NCBI GenBank assembly: GCA_963678675.1 | Contig: OY783198.1 | Span: 12,224,580 to 12,288,579 of the forward strand | Origin: Xiphydria camelus | Taxonomy: Eukaryota; Arthropoda; Insecta; Hymenoptera; Xiphydriidae | DNA length: 64,000 bases | Reading direction: 5' to 3' | Shown: positions 42,062 to 56,566 of the stretch, piece by piece | Layout: each line of letters opens with the position of its first letter | How positions within the stretch are numbered: position 1 is the stretch's first letter | Position numbers and translations under genes: made by a program | Notes under the pieces: model-generated | What the model saw: only the letters and a program-made list of their open reading frames with translations | What the model was told of the DNA's origin: nothing | Databases searched by the model: none

Positions 42062-45000
42062 ATTTTCTCTGTTTCCCATTGACTCGCTGCACTCTGCGGT
42101 GGTATACACACTTTGATCTTAGCTCAATGAGCCGAGAAGCTATTGAACTCTAATGAATTAGATTGAGATCTGGACTAACCATCTTGCGTACAAAGCATAC
42201 CGCGATACCGACCCGTATAGGTATAAATATACGCGTTTACACTTGTATAACTTCTATAGAACTAACTTGCGTAGAAATGCAACATTTATTTTAGGAAAAT
42301 GTTATTTTAGTTAAGCGTAATATCGGTAATCACGCGAGATTTTTATTTTTTCCCTGTTTCCCATTGACTCGCTACACTCTGCGGCGGTATACACACTTTG
42401 ATCTTAGCTCAATGAGCCGAGAAGTTATTGAACTCTAATGAATTAGATTGAGATCTGGACTAACCATCTTGCGTACAAAGCATACCGCGATACCGTCATG
42501 CATACTGGTATAAATATAGGTGTTTACACATGTATAACTTCTATAGAACTAACTTGCGTAGAAACGCAATATTTATTTTAGGAAAATGTTATTTTATATA
42601 AGCGTCATATCGGTAATCACGGGAGTTTTTTTTTTCCCCTGTTTCCCATTGACTCGCTGCACTCTTCGGCGGTATACACACTTTGATCTTAGCTCAATTA
42701 GCCGAGAAGTTATTGAACTCTAATGAATTAGATTGAGATCTGGACTAACCATCTTGCGTATAAAGCATACCGCGATACCGACCCGTACAGGTGTAAATAT
42801 ACGTGTTTACACGTGTATAACTTCTATAGAACTAACTTACGTAGAAATGCAATATTCTTTTTAGGAAAATGTTATTTTAGTTAAGCGTAATATCGGTAAT
42901 CACGCGAGATTTTCATTTTTTCCCTGTTTCCCATTGACTCGCAGCACTCTGCGGCGGTATACACACTTTGAACTTAGCTCAATGAGCCGAGAAGTTATTG
43001 AGCTCTAATGAATTAGATTGAGATCTGGACTAACCATCTTGCGTACAAAGCATACCGAGATATCGACCCGTACAGGTATAAATATACGTGTTTACATATG
43101 TATAACTTCTATGGAACTAACTTGCGTAGAAATGCAATATTTATTTTAGGAAAATGTTAATTTAAATAAGCGTCATATCGGTAATCACGCGAGTTTTTCA
43201 TTTTTTCCCTGTTTCCCCTTGACTCGATGAACTCTGCGGCGGTATACACCCTTTGACCTTAGCTCAATGAGCCGAGAAGCTATTGAGCTGTAATGAATTA
43301 GATTGAGATCTGGACTAACCATCTTGCGTACAAAGCATACCGCGATACCGACCCGTACAGGTATTAATATACGTGTTTACACATGTATGACTTCTATAGA
43401 ACTAACTTGCTTAGGAATGCAATATTTATTTTATTAAAATGTTATTTTAGTTAAGCGTCATATCGGTAATCAATCGAGTTTTTGATATTTTCTCTGTTTC
43501 CCACTGACTCGCTGCACTCTGCGGCAGTATACACACTTTGATCTTGGCTCATTGAGCCGAGAAGATATTGAGCTCTAATGAATTAGATTGAGATCTGGAC
43601 TAACCATCTTGCGTTCAAAGCATACCGCGATACCGACCCGTACAGGTATAAATATACGTGTTTACACATGTATAACTTCTATAGAACTAACTTGTGTAGA
43701 AATGCAATATTTATTTTAGGAAAATGTTATTTTATTTAAGCGTAATATCGGTAATCACGCGAGATTTTTATTTTTTCCCTGTTTCCCATTAACTCGCTTC
43801 ACTCTGCGGCGGTATACACACTTTGATCTTAGCTCAATGAGCCGAGAAGTTATTGAGCTCTAATGAATTAGATTGAGATCTGGACTAAAACCATCTTGCG
43901 TACAAAGCATACCGCGATACCGACCCGTACAGGTATAAATATACGTGTTTACACGTGTATAACTTCTATAGAACTAACTTACGTAGAAATGCAATATTCT
44001 TTTTAGGAAAATGTTATTTTAGTTAAGCGTAATATCGGTAATCACGCGAGATTTTCATTTTTTCCCTGTTTCCCATTGACTCGCTGCACTCTGCGGCGGT
44101 ATACACACTTTGAACTTAGCTCAATGAGCCGAGAAGTTATTGAGCTCTAATGAATTAGATTGAGATCTGGACTAAAACCATCTTGCGTACAAAGCATACC
44201 GCGATACCGACCCGTACAGGTATAAATATACGTGTTTAAACTTGTATAACTTCTATAGAACTAACTTGCGTAGAAATGCAATATTTATTATAGGAAAATG
44301 TTATTTTAGTTAAGCGTCATATCGGTATTCACGCGAGTTTTTTTATTTTTTCCCTGTTTCCCATTGACTAGCTGCACTCCGCGGCGGTATACACACTTTG
44401 ATCTTAGCTCAATGAGCCGATAAGTTATTGAGCTGTAATGAATTAGATTGAGATCTGGACTAACCATCTTGCGTACAAAGCATACCGCGATACCGACCCG
44501 TACAGGTATAAATATACGTGTTTACACATGTATAACTTCTATAGAACTAACTTGCGTAGAAATGCAATATTTATTTTAGGAAAGTGTTATTTTATTTAAG
44601 CGTCATATCGATAATCACGCGAGTTTTTTTATTTTTTCCCTGTTTCCCATTGACCTGCTGCAATCTGCGGCGGTATACACACTTTGATCTTAGCTCAATG
44701 AGCCGAGAAGCTATTGAGCTCTAATGAGTTAGATTGAGATCTTGACTAACCGCCTTGCGTACAAAGCATACCGCGATACCGACCCGTACAGGTATTAATA
44801 TACGTGTTTACACATGTATGACTTCTATAGAACTAACTTGCGTAGGAATGCAATATTTATTTTATTAAAATGTTATTTTAGTTAAGCGTCATATCGGTAA
44901 TCAATCGAGTTTTTGATATTTTCTCTGTTTCCCATTGACTCGCTGCACTCTGCGGTGGTATACACACTTTGATCTTAGCTCAATGAACCGAGAAGCTATT

Positions 45001-48000
45001 GAACTCTAATGAATTAGATTGAGATCTGGACTAACCATCTTGCGTACAAAGCATACCGCGATACCGACCCGTATAGGTATAAATATACGCGTTTACACTT
45101 GTATAACTTCTATAGAACTAACTTGCGTAGAAATGCAACATTTATTTTAGGAAAATGTTATTTTAGTTAAGCGTAATATCGGTAATCACGCGAGATTTTT
45201 ATTTTTTCCCTGTTTCCCATTGACTCGCTACACTCTGCGGCGGTATACACACTTTGATCTTAGCTCAATGAGCCGAGAAGTTATTGAACTCTAATGAATT
45301 AGATTGAGATCTGGACTAACCATCTTGCGTACAAAGCATACCGCGATACCGTCATGCATACTGGTATAAATATAGGTGTTTACACATGTATAACTTCTAT
45401 AGAACTAACTTGCGTAGAAACGCAATATTTATTTTAGGAAAATGTTATTTTATATAAGCGTCATATCGGTAATCACGGGAGTTTTTTTTTTCCCCTGTTT
45501 CCCATTGACTCGCTGCACTCTTCGGCGGTATACACACTTTGATCTTAGCTCAATTAGCCGAGAAGTTATTGAACTCTAATGAATTAGATTGAGATCTGGA
45601 CTAACCATCTTGCGTATAAAGCATACCGCGATACCGACCCGTACAGGTGTAAATATACGTGTTTACACGTGTATAACTTCTATAGAACTAACTTACGTAG
45701 AAATGCAATATTCTTTTTAGGAAAATGTTATTTTAGTTAAGCGTAATATCGGTAATCACGCGAGATTTTTATTTTTTCCCTGTTTCCCATTGACTCGCTA
45801 CACTCTGCGGCGGTATACACACTTTGATCTTAGCTCAATGAGCCGAGAAGTTATTGAACTCTAATGAATTAGATTGAGATCTGGACTAACCATCTTGCGT
45901 ATAAAGCATACCGCGATACCGACCCGTACAAGTATAAATATACGTGTTTACACATGTATAACTTCTATAGAACTAACTTGCGTAGAAATGCAATATTTAT
46001 TTTAGGAATATGTTATTTTAAATAAGCGTGATATCGGTAATCAAGCGAGTTTTTCATTTTTTCCCCCGTTTCCCATTGACTCGCTGCACTCTGCGGCGGT
46101 ATACACACTTTGATCTTAGCTCATTGAGCCGAGAAGCTATTGAGCTCTAACGAATTAGATTGAGATCCGGAATAACCATCTTGCGTACAAAGCATACCGA
46201 GATACCGACCCGTACAGGTATAAATATACGTGTTTACATATGTATAACTTCTATGGAACTAACTTGCGTAGAAATGCAATATTTATTTTAGGAAAATGTT
46301 AATTTAAATAAGCGTCATATCGGTAATCACGCGAGTTTTTCATTTTTTCCCTGTTTCCCCTTGACTCGATGAACTCTGCGGCGGTATACACCCTTTGACC
46401 TTAGCTCAATGAGCCGAGAAGCTATTGAGCTCTAATGAATTAGATTGAGATCTGGACTAACCATCTTGCGTACAAAGCATACCGAGATACCAACCCGTAC
46501 AGGTATAAATATACGTGTTAACACATGTATAACTTCTATAGAACTAACTTGCGTAGAAATGCAATATTTATTTTAGGAAAATGTTATTTTAGTTAAGCGT
46601 CATAACGGTAATTACGCGAGTTTTTTATTTTTTTCCTGTTTCCCATTGACTAGCTGCACTCTGCGGCGGTATACAAACTTTGATCTTAGCTCAATGAGCC
46701 GAGAAGTTATTGAGCTGTAATGAATTAGATTGAGATCTGGACTAACCATCTTGCGTACAAAGCATACCGCGATACCGACCCGTACAGGTATAAATATACG
46801 TGTTTACACATGTATAACTTCTACAGAACTAACTTGCATAGAAATGCAATATTTATTTTAGGAAAATGTTATTTTAGTTAAGCGTCATATCGGTAATCAC
46901 GCGAGTTTTTCATTTTTTTCCTGTTTCCCATTGACTCGCTGCAATCTGCGGCGGTATACACACTTTGATCTTAGCTCATTGAGCCGAGAAGCTATTGAGC
47001 TCTAATGAATTAGATTGAGATCTGGAATAACCATCTTGCGTACAAAGCGTACCGCGAAACCGACCCTCACATGGATAAATACCAACGTATTTGCAGATGT
47101 GTAATTTATGTAGAAATAGCTTGCGTAGAAATGCAATATCCATTTTTATAAGATACTATTTTAGTTAAATGTCATATCGGTAATCACGCGAGTTTTATAT
47201 TTTTTCCTTGTTTACCATTGACTCGCTGCACTCTGCGGCGGTATACACACTTTGATCTTAGCTCAATGAGCCGAGAGGCTATTGAGCTCTAATGAATTAG
47301 ATTGAGATCTGGACTAACCATCTTGCGTACAAAGCATACCGCGATACCGACTCGTACAGGTATAAATAAACGTGTTTACACATGTATAACTTCTATAGAA
47401 CTAACTTGCGTAGAAATTCAATATTAATTTTAGGAAAATGTTATTTTAGTTAAGCGTCATATCGGTAATCACGCGAGTTTTTTTATTTTTTCCCTGTTCC
47501 CCACTGACTTGCTGCACTCTGCTGCGGTATACACACTTTGATCTTAGCTCAATGAGCCAAGAAGTTATTGAGCTCTAATGAATTAGATTGAGATGTGGAC
47601 TAACCATCTTGCGTGCAAAGCATACCGCGATACCGACCCGTACAAGTATAAATATACGTGTTTACACATGTATAACTTCTATAGAACTAACTTGCGTAGA
47701 AATGCAATATTTATTTTAGGAATATGTTATTTTAAATAAGCGTGATATCGGTAATCAAGCGAGTTTTTCATTTTTTCCCCTGTTTCCCATTGACTCGCTG
47801 CACTCTGCGGCGGTATACACACTTTGATCTTAGCTCATTGAGCCGAGAAGCTATTGAGCTCTAACGAATTAGATTGAGATCCGGAATAACCATCTTGCGT
47901 ACAAAGCATACCGTGATACCGACCCGTACAGGTATAAATATACGTGTTTACACATGTATAACTTCTATAGAACTAACTTGCGTAGAAATGCAATATTTAT

Positions 48001-49770
48001 TTTAGGAAAATGTTATTTTAGTTAAGCGTCATATCGGTAATCACGCGAGTTTTTCATTTTTTCCCTGTTTCCCATTGACTCGCTGCACTCTGCGGCGGTA
48101 TACACACTTTGATCTTAGCTCAATGAGCCGAGAAGCTATTGAGCTGTAATGAATTAGATTGAGATCTGGACTAACCATCTTGCGTACAAAGCATACCGCG
48201 ATACCGACCCGTACAGGTATTAATATACGTGTTTACACATGTATGACTTCTATAGAACTAACTTGCTTAGGAATGCAATATTTATTTTATTAAAATGTTA
48301 TTTTAGTTAAGCGTCATATCGGTAATCAATCGAGTTTTTGATATTTTCTCTGTTTCCCATTGACTCGCTGCACTCTGCGGCAGTATACACACTTTGATCT
48401 TGGCTCATTGAGCCGAGAAGATATTGAGCTCTAATGAATTAGATTGAGATCTGGACTAACCATCTTGCGTTCAAAGCATACCGCGATACCGACCCGTACA
48501 GGTATAAATATACGTGTTTACACATGTATAACTTCTATAGAACTAACTTGTGTAGAAATGCAATATTTATTTTAGGAAAATGTTATTTTATTTAAGCGTA
48601 ATATCGGTAATCACGCGAGATTTTTATTTTTTCCCTGTTTCCCATTAACTCGCTTCACTCTGCGGCGGTATACACACTTTGATCTTAGCTCAATGAGCCG
48701 AGAAGTTATTGAGCTCTAATGAATTAGATTAAGATCTGGACTAACCATCTTGCGTACAAAGCATACCGCGATACCGACCCGTACAGGTATAAATATACGT
48801 GTTTACACGTGTATAACTTCTATAGAACTAACTTACGTAGAAATGCAATATTCTTTTTAGGAAAATGTTATTTTAGTTAAGCGTAATATCGGTAATCACG
48901 CGAGATTTTCATTTTTTCCCTGTTTCCCATTGACTCGCTGCACTCTGCGGCGGTATACACACTTTGAACTTAGCTCAATGAGCCGAGAAGTTATTGAGCT
49001 CTAATGAATTAGATTGAGATCTGGACTAAAACCATCTTGCGTACAAAGCATACCGCGATACCGACCCGTACAGGTATAAATATACGTGTTTAAACTTGTA
49101 TAACTTCTATAGAACTAACTTGCGTAGAAATGCAATATTTATTATAGGAAAATGTTATTTTAGTTAAGCGTCATATCGGTAATCACGCGAGTTTTTTATT
49201 TTTTCCCTGTTTCCCATTGACTAGCTGCACTCCGCGACGGTATACACACTTTGATCTTAGCTCAATGAGCCGATAAGTTATTGAGCTCTAATGAATTAGA
49301 TTGAGATCTGGACTAACCATCTTGCGTACAAAGCATACCGCGATACCGACCCGTACAGGTATAAATATACGTGTTTACACATGTATAACTTCTATAGAAC
49401 TAACTTGCGTAGAAATGCAATATTTATTTTAGGAAAATGTTATTTTATTTAAGCGTCATATCGATAATCACGCGAGTTTTTTTATTTTTTCCCTGTTTCC
49501 CATTGACCTGCTGCAATCTGCGGCGGTATACACACTTTGATCTTAGCTCAATGAGCCGAGAAGCTATTGAGCTCTAATGAGTTAGATTGAGATCTTGACT
49601 AACCGCCTTGCGTACAAAGCATACCGCGATACCGACCCGTACAGGTATTAATATACGTGTTTACACATGTATGACTTCTATAGAACTAACTTGCGTAGGA
49701 ATGCAATATTTATTTTATTAAAATGTTATTTTAGTTAAGCGTCATATCGGTAATCAATCGAGTTTTTGAT
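42062..49770. repeat. Higher-order unit D, about 7.7 kb (27 monomers), first copy
   Basis: The unit runs between anchors at 42062 and 49771 and includes a further anchor at 44918. The following sequence from 49771 repeats its start: the markers GTCATGCATACTGG, GGTGTAAATATACG and ATATCGACCC are in the same order in both. The part from about 45760 to 49250 matches about 36340-39830 at offset 9420 (ATTAAGATCT at 39307/48727). The end, about 48700-49770, matches about 41000-42061, sharing GATAAGTTATTGAGCTCTA. Confidence 0.82.
42357..42641. repeat. Variant monomer with GTCATGCATACTGG and long T tract
   Basis: This monomer carries ACCGTCATGCATACTGG in place of ACCGACCCGTACAGG, ATATAGGTG in place of ATATACGTG, CACGGGAG in place of CACGCGAG, and a linker of nine or ten T residues before CCCCTG. 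It occurs four times only: 42357-42641, 45213-45497, 50066-50350 and 52920-53204. It is therefore a marker for the youngest higher-order unit, which spread in the 42-53 kb region and not elsewhere. Confidence 0.88.
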
Positions 49771-52700
49771 ATTTTCTCTGTTTCCCATTGACTCGCTGCA
49801 CTCTGCGGTGGTATACACACTTTGATCTTAGCTCAATGAGCCGAGAAGCTATTGAACTCTAATGAATTAGATTGAGATCTGGACTAACCATCTTGCGTAC
49901 AAAGCATACCGCGATACCGACCCGTATAGGTATAAATATACGCGTTTACACTTGTATAACTTCTATAGAACTAACTTGCGTAGAAATGCAACATTTATTT
50001 TAGGAAAATGTTATTTTAGTTAAGCGTAATATCGGTAATCACGCGAGATTTTTATTTTTTCCCTGTTTCCCATTGACTCGCTACACTCTGCGGCGGTATA
50101 CACACTTTGATCTTAGCTCAATGAGCCGAGAAGTTATTGAACTCTAATGAATTAGATTGAGATCTGGACTAACCATCTTGCGTACAAAGCATACCGCGAT
50201 ACCGTCATGCATACTGGTATAAATATAGGTGTTTACACATGTATAACTTCTATAGAACTAACTTGCGTAGAAACGCAATATTTATTTTAGGAAAATGTTA
50301 TTTTATATAAGCGTCATATCGGTAATCACGGGAGTTTTTTTTTTCCCCTGTTTCCCATTGACTCGCTGCACTCTTCGGCGGTATACACACTTTGATCTTA
50401 GCTCAATTAGCCGAGAAGTTATTGAACTCTAATGAATTAGATTGAGATCTGGACTAACCATCTTGCGTATAAAGCATACCGCGATACCGACCCGTACAGG
50501 TGTAAATATACGTGTTTACACGTGTACAACTTCTATAGAACTAACTTACGTAGAAATGCAATATTCTTTTTAGGAAAATGTTATTTTAGTTAAGCGTAAT
50601 ATCGGTAATCACGCGAGATTTTCATTTTTTCCCTGTTTCCCATTGACTCGCAGCACTCTGCGGCGGTATACACACTTTGAACTTAGCTCAATGAGCCGAG
50701 AAGTTATTGAGCTCTAATGAATTAGATTGAGATCTGGACTAACCATCTTGCGTACAAAGCATACCGAGATATCGACCCGTACAGGTATAAATATACGTGT
50801 TTACATATGTATAACTTCTATGGAACTAACTTGCGTAGAAATGCAATATTTATTTTAGGAAAATGTTAATTTAAATAAGCGTCATATCGGTAATCACGCG
50901 AGTTTTTCATTTTTTCCCTGTTTCCCCTTGACTCGATGAACTCTGCGGCGGTATACACCCTTTGACCTTAGCTCAATGAGCCGAGAAGCTATTGAGCTGT
51001 AATGAATTAGATTGAGATCTGGACTAACCATCTTGCGTACAAAGCATACCGCGATACCGACCCGTACAGGTATTAATATACGTGTTTACACATGTATGAC
51101 TTCTATAGAACTAACTTGCTTAGGAATGCAATATTTATTTTATTAAAATGTTATTTTAGTTAAGCGTCATATCGGTAATCAATCGAGTTTTTGATATTTT
51201 CTCTGTTTCCCACTGACTCGCTGCACTCTGCGGCAGTATACACACTTTGATCTTGGCTCATTGAGCCGAGAAGATATTGAGCTCTAATGAATTAGATTGA
51301 GATCTGGACTAACCATCTTGCGTTCAAAGCATACCGCGATACCGACCCGTACAGGTATAAATATACGTGTTTACACATGTATAACTTCTATAGAACTAAC
51401 TTGTGTAGAAATGCAATATTTATTTTAGGAAAATGTTATTTTATTTAAGCGTAATATCGGTAATCACGCGAGATTTTTATTTTTTCCCTGTTTCCCATTA
51501 ACTCGCTTCACTCTGCGGCGGTATACACACTTTGATCTTAGCTCAATGAGCCGAGAAGTTATTGAGCTTTAATGAATTAGATTGAGATCTGGACTAACCA
51601 TCTTGCGTACAAAGCATACCGCGATACCGACCCGTACAGGTATAAATATACGTGTTTACACGTGTATAACTTCTATAGAACTAACTTACGTAGAAATGCA
51701 ATATTCTTTTTAGGAAAATGTTATTTTAGTTAAGCGTAATATCGGTAATCACGCGAGATTTTCATTTTTTCCCTGTTTCCCATTGACTCGCTGCACTCTG
51801 CGGCGGTAAACACACTTTGAACTTAGCTCAATGAGCCGAGAAGTTATTGAGCTCTAATGAATTAGATTGAGATCTGGACTAAAACCATCTTGCGTACAAA
51901 GCATACCGCGATACCGACCCGTACAGGTATAAATATACGTGTTTAAACTTGTATAACTTCTATAGAACTAACTTGCGTAGAAATGCAATATTTATTATAG
52001 GAAAATGTTATTTTAGTTAAGCGTCATATCGGTATTCACGCGAGTTTTTTTATTTTTTCCCTGTTTCCCATTGACTAGCTGCACTCCGCGGCGGTATACA
52101 CACTTTGATCTTAGCTCAATGAGCCGATAAGTTATTGAGCTGTAATGAATTAGATTGAGATCTGGACTAACCATCTTGCGTACAAAGCATACCGCGATAC
52201 CGACCCGTACAGGTATAAATATACGTGTTTACACATGTATAACTTCTATAGAACTAACTTGCGTAGAAATGCAATATTTATTTTAGGAAAGTGTTATTTT
52301 ATTTAAGCGTCATATCGATAATCACGCGAGTTTTTTTATTTTTTCCCTGTTTCCCATTGACCTGCTGCAATCTGCGGCGGTATACACACTTTGATCTTAG
52401 CTCAATGAGCCGAGAAGCTATTGAGCTCTAATGAGTTAGATTGAGATCTTGACTAACCGCCTTGCGTACAAAGCATACCGCGATACCGACCCGTACAGGT
52501 ATTAATATACGTGTTTACACATGTATGACTTCTATAGAACTAACTTGCGTAGGAATGCAATATTTATTTTATTAAAATGTTATTTTAGTTAAGCGTCATA
52601 TCGGTAATCAATCGAGTTTTTGATATTTTCTCTGTTTCCCATTGACTCGCTGCACTCTGCGGTGGTATACACACTTTGATCTTAGCTCAATGAACCGAGA

Positions 52701-53330
52701 AGCTATTGAACTCTAATGAATTAGATTGAGATCTGGACTAACCATCTTGCGTACAAAGCATACCGCGATACCGACCCGTATAGGTATAAATATACGCGTT
52801 TACACTTGTATAACTTCTATAGAACTAACTTGCGTAGAAATGCAACATTTATTTTAGGAAAATGTTATTTTAGTTAAGCGTAATATCGGTAATCACGCGA
52901 GATTTTTATTTTTTCCCTGTTTCCCATTGACTCGCTACACTCTGCGGCGGTATACACACTTTGATCTTAGCTCAATGAGCCGAGAAGTTATTGAACTCTA
53001 ATGAATTAGATTGAGATCTGGACTAACCATCTTGCGTACAAAGCATACCGCGATACCGTCATGCATACTGGTATAAATATAGGTGTTTACACATGTATAA
53101 CTTCTATAGAACTAACTTGCGTAGAAACGCAATATTTATTTTAGGAAAATGTTATTTTATATAAGCGTCATATCGGTAATCACGGGAGTTTTTTTTTTCC
53201 CCTGTTTCCCATTGACTCGCTGCACTCTTCGGCGGTATACACACTTTGATCTTAGCTCAATTAGCCGAGAAGTTATTGAACTCTAATGAATTAGATTGAG
53301 ATCTGGACTAACCATCTTGCGTATAAAGCA
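49771..53330. repeat. Higher-order unit D, second copy, partial
   Basis: 49771-52624 matches 42062-44917 (2854 against 2856 bp; the 2-bp difference is ACTAACC against ACTAAAACC near 43885). 52625 to about 53330 matches 44918 to about 45640. After that the copy is lost: GGTATAAATATACG replaces GGTGTAAATATACG near 53352 and the following monomers take another path. A private change GGCGGTAAACACAC near 51805 returns at 63555. Confidence 0.82.
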
Positions 53331-54344
53331 TACCGCGATACCGACCCGTACAGGTATAAATATACGTGTTTACACGTGTATAACTTCTATAGAACTAACT
53401 TACGTAGAAATGCAATATTCTTTTTAGGAAAATGTTATTTTAGTTAAGCGTAATATCGGTAATCACATGAGATTTTCATTTTTTCCCTGTTTCCCATTGA
53501 CTCGCAGCACTCTGCGGCGGTATACACACTTTGAACTTAGCTCAATGAGCCGAGAAGTTATTGAGCTCTAATGAATTAGATTGAGATCTGGACTAACCAT
53601 CTTGCGTACAAAGCATACCGAGATACCGACCCGTACAGGTATAAATATACGTGTTTACATATGTATAACTTCTATGGAACTAACTTGCGTAGAAATGCAA
53701 TATTTATTTTAGGAAAATGTTAATTTAAATAAGCGTCATATCGGCAATCACGCGAGTTTTTCATTTTTTCCCTGTTTCCCCTTGACTCGATGAACTCTGC
53801 GGCGGTATACACCCTTTGACCTTAGCTCAATGAGCCGAGAAGCTATTGAGCTCTAATGAATTAGATTGAGATCTGGACTAACCATCTTGCGTACAAAGCA
53901 TACCGAGATACCAACCCGTACAGGTATAAATATACGTGTTAACACATGTATAACTTCTATAGAACTAACTTGCGTAGAAATGCAATATTTATTTTAGGAA
54001 AATGTTATTTTATTTAAGCGTCATAGCGATAATCACGCGAGTTTTTCATTTTTTCCCTGTTTCCCATTGACTCGCTGAACTCTGCGGCGGTATACACCCT
54101 TTGACCTTAGCTCAATGAGCCGAGAAGCTATTGAGCTCTAATGAATTAGATTAAGATCTGGACTAACCATCTTGCGTACAAAGCATACCGCGATACCGAC
54201 CCGTACAGGTATAAATATACGTGTTTACATATGTATAACTTCTATGGAACTAACTTGGGTAGAAATGCAATATTTATTTTAGGAAAATGTTATTTTAATT
54301 AAGCGTCATATCGGTAATCACGCGAGTTTTTCATTTTTTCCCTG

Positions 54345-54630
54345 TTTCCCATTGACTCGCTGCACTCTGCGGCGGTATACACACTTTGATCTTAGCTCAA
54401 TTAGCCGAGAAGTTATTGAGCTCTATTGAATTAGATTGAGATCTGGACTAACCATCTTGCGTACAAAGCATACCGCGATACCGACCCGTACAGGTATAAA
54501 TATACGTGTTTACACGTGTATAACTTCTATAGAACTAACTTGCGTAGAAATGCAACATTTATTTTAGGAAAATGTTATTTTAGTTAAGCGTAATATCGGT
54601 AATCACGCGAGATTTTTATTTTTTCCCTGT
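54345..54630. repeat. Sister monomer with the empty target site of the insertion
   Basis: This monomer shares with the one interrupted at 60460 the rare variants CAATTAGCCGAG and GAGCTCTATTGAATTAG upstream, and TTTACACGTGTATAACTTC followed by AAATGCAACATT downstream. Here the target reads ATACGTGTTTACACG without interruption, with the TG at 54507-54508. It shows what the interrupted copy looked like before insertion, and that exactly one TG was duplicated. Confidence 0.9.
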
Positions 54631-55770
54631 TTCCCATTGACTCGCTGCACTCTGCGGCGGTATACACACTTTGATCTTAGCTCAATGAGCCGAGAAGCTA
54701 TTGAGCTCTAATGAATTAGATTGAGATCTGGACTAACCATCTTGCGTACAAAGCATACCGAGATACCAACCCGTACAGGTATAAATATACGTGATAACAC
54801 ATGTACAACTTCTATAGAACTAACTTGCGTAGAAATGCAATATTTATTTTAGGAAAATGTTATTTTATTTAAGCGTCATAGCGATAATCACGCGAGTTTT
54901 TCATTTTTTCCCTGTTTCCCATTGACTCGCTGAACTCTGCGGCGGTATACACCCTTTGACCTTAGCTCAATGAGCCGAGAAGCTATTGAGCTCTAATGAA
55001 TTAGATTAAGATCTGGACTAACCATCTTGCGTACAAAGCATTCCGCGATACCGACCCGTACAGGTATAAATATACGTGTTTAAACATGTATAATTTATAT
55101 AGAACTAACTTGGGTAGAAACGCAATATTTATTTTAGGAAAATGTTATTTTAATTAAGCGTCATATCGGTAATCACGCGAGTTTTTTTATTTTTTCCCTG
55201 TTTCCCATTGACTCGCTGCACTCTGCGGCGGTATTCACACTTTGATCTTTGCTCAATGAGCCGAGAAGCTATTGAGCTCTAATGAATTAGATTGAGATCT
55301 GGACTAACCATCTTGCGTACAAAGCATACCGCGATACCGACCCGTACAGGTAGAAATATACGTGTTTAAACATGTATAATTTATATAGAACTAACTTGGG
55401 TAGAAACGCAATATTTATTTTAGGAAAATGTTATTTTAATTAAGCGTCATATCTGTAATCAATCGAGTTTTTGATATTTTCTCTATTTCCCAATGACTCG
55501 CTGCACTCTGCGGCGGTATACACACTATGATCTTGGCTCATTGAGCCGAGAAGCTATTGAGCTCTAATGAATTAGATTGAGATCCGGAATAACCATCTTG
55601 CGTACAAAGCGTACCGCGAAACCGACCCGTACAGGTATAAATATACGTGTTTACACATGTATAACTTCTATACAACTAACTTGCGTAGAAATGCAATATT
55701 TATTTTAGGAAAATGTTATTTTATTTAAGCGTCATATCGATAATCATGCTAGTTTTTCACTTTTTCCCTG

Positions 55771-56010
55771 TTTCCCATTGACTAGCTGCATAGTTATTGA
55801 GCTCTAATGAATTAGATTGAGATCTGGACTAACCATCTTGCGTTCAAAGCATACCGCGATACCGACTCGTACAGGTATAAATATACGTGTTAACACATGT
55901 ATAACTTCTATAGAACTAACTTGCGTAGAAATGCAATATTTATTTTAGGAAAATGTTATTTTATTTAAGCGTCATAGCGATAAACACGCGAGTTTTTCAT
56001 TTTTTCCCTG
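55771..56010. repeat. Deleted 240-bp monomer, copy 5
   Basis: It has the same 45-bp deletion, with the TAGCTGCATAG junction shared with the copy at 21325. Confidence 0.9.
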
Positions 56011-56566
56011 TTTCCCATTGACTCGCTCCACTCTGCGGCGGTATTCACACTTTGATCTTAGCTCAATGAACCGAGAAGCTATTGAGTTCTAATGAATTAG
56101 ATTGAGATCTGGACTAACCATCTTGCGTACAAAGCATACCGCGATACCGACCCGTGTACAGATATAAATATACGTGTTTACACATATATAACTTCCATAG
56201 AACTAACTTGCGTAGAAATGCAATATTTATTTTAGCGAAATGTTATTTTAGTTAAGCGTCATATCGGTAATCAATCGAGTTTTTGATATTTTCTCTGTTT
56301 CCCAATGACTCGCTGCACTCTGCGGCGGTATACACACTTTGATCTTGGCTCATTGAGCCGAGAAGCTATTGAGCTCTAATGAATTAGATTGAGATCTGGA
56401 CTAACCAACTTGCGTACAAAGCATACCGCGATACCGACGCGTACAGGTATAAATATACGTGTTTACACATGTATAACTTCTATGGAACTAACTTGCGTAG
56501 AAATTCAATATTTATTTTAGGAAAATGTTATTTTATATAAGCGTCATATCGATAATCACGCGAGTT

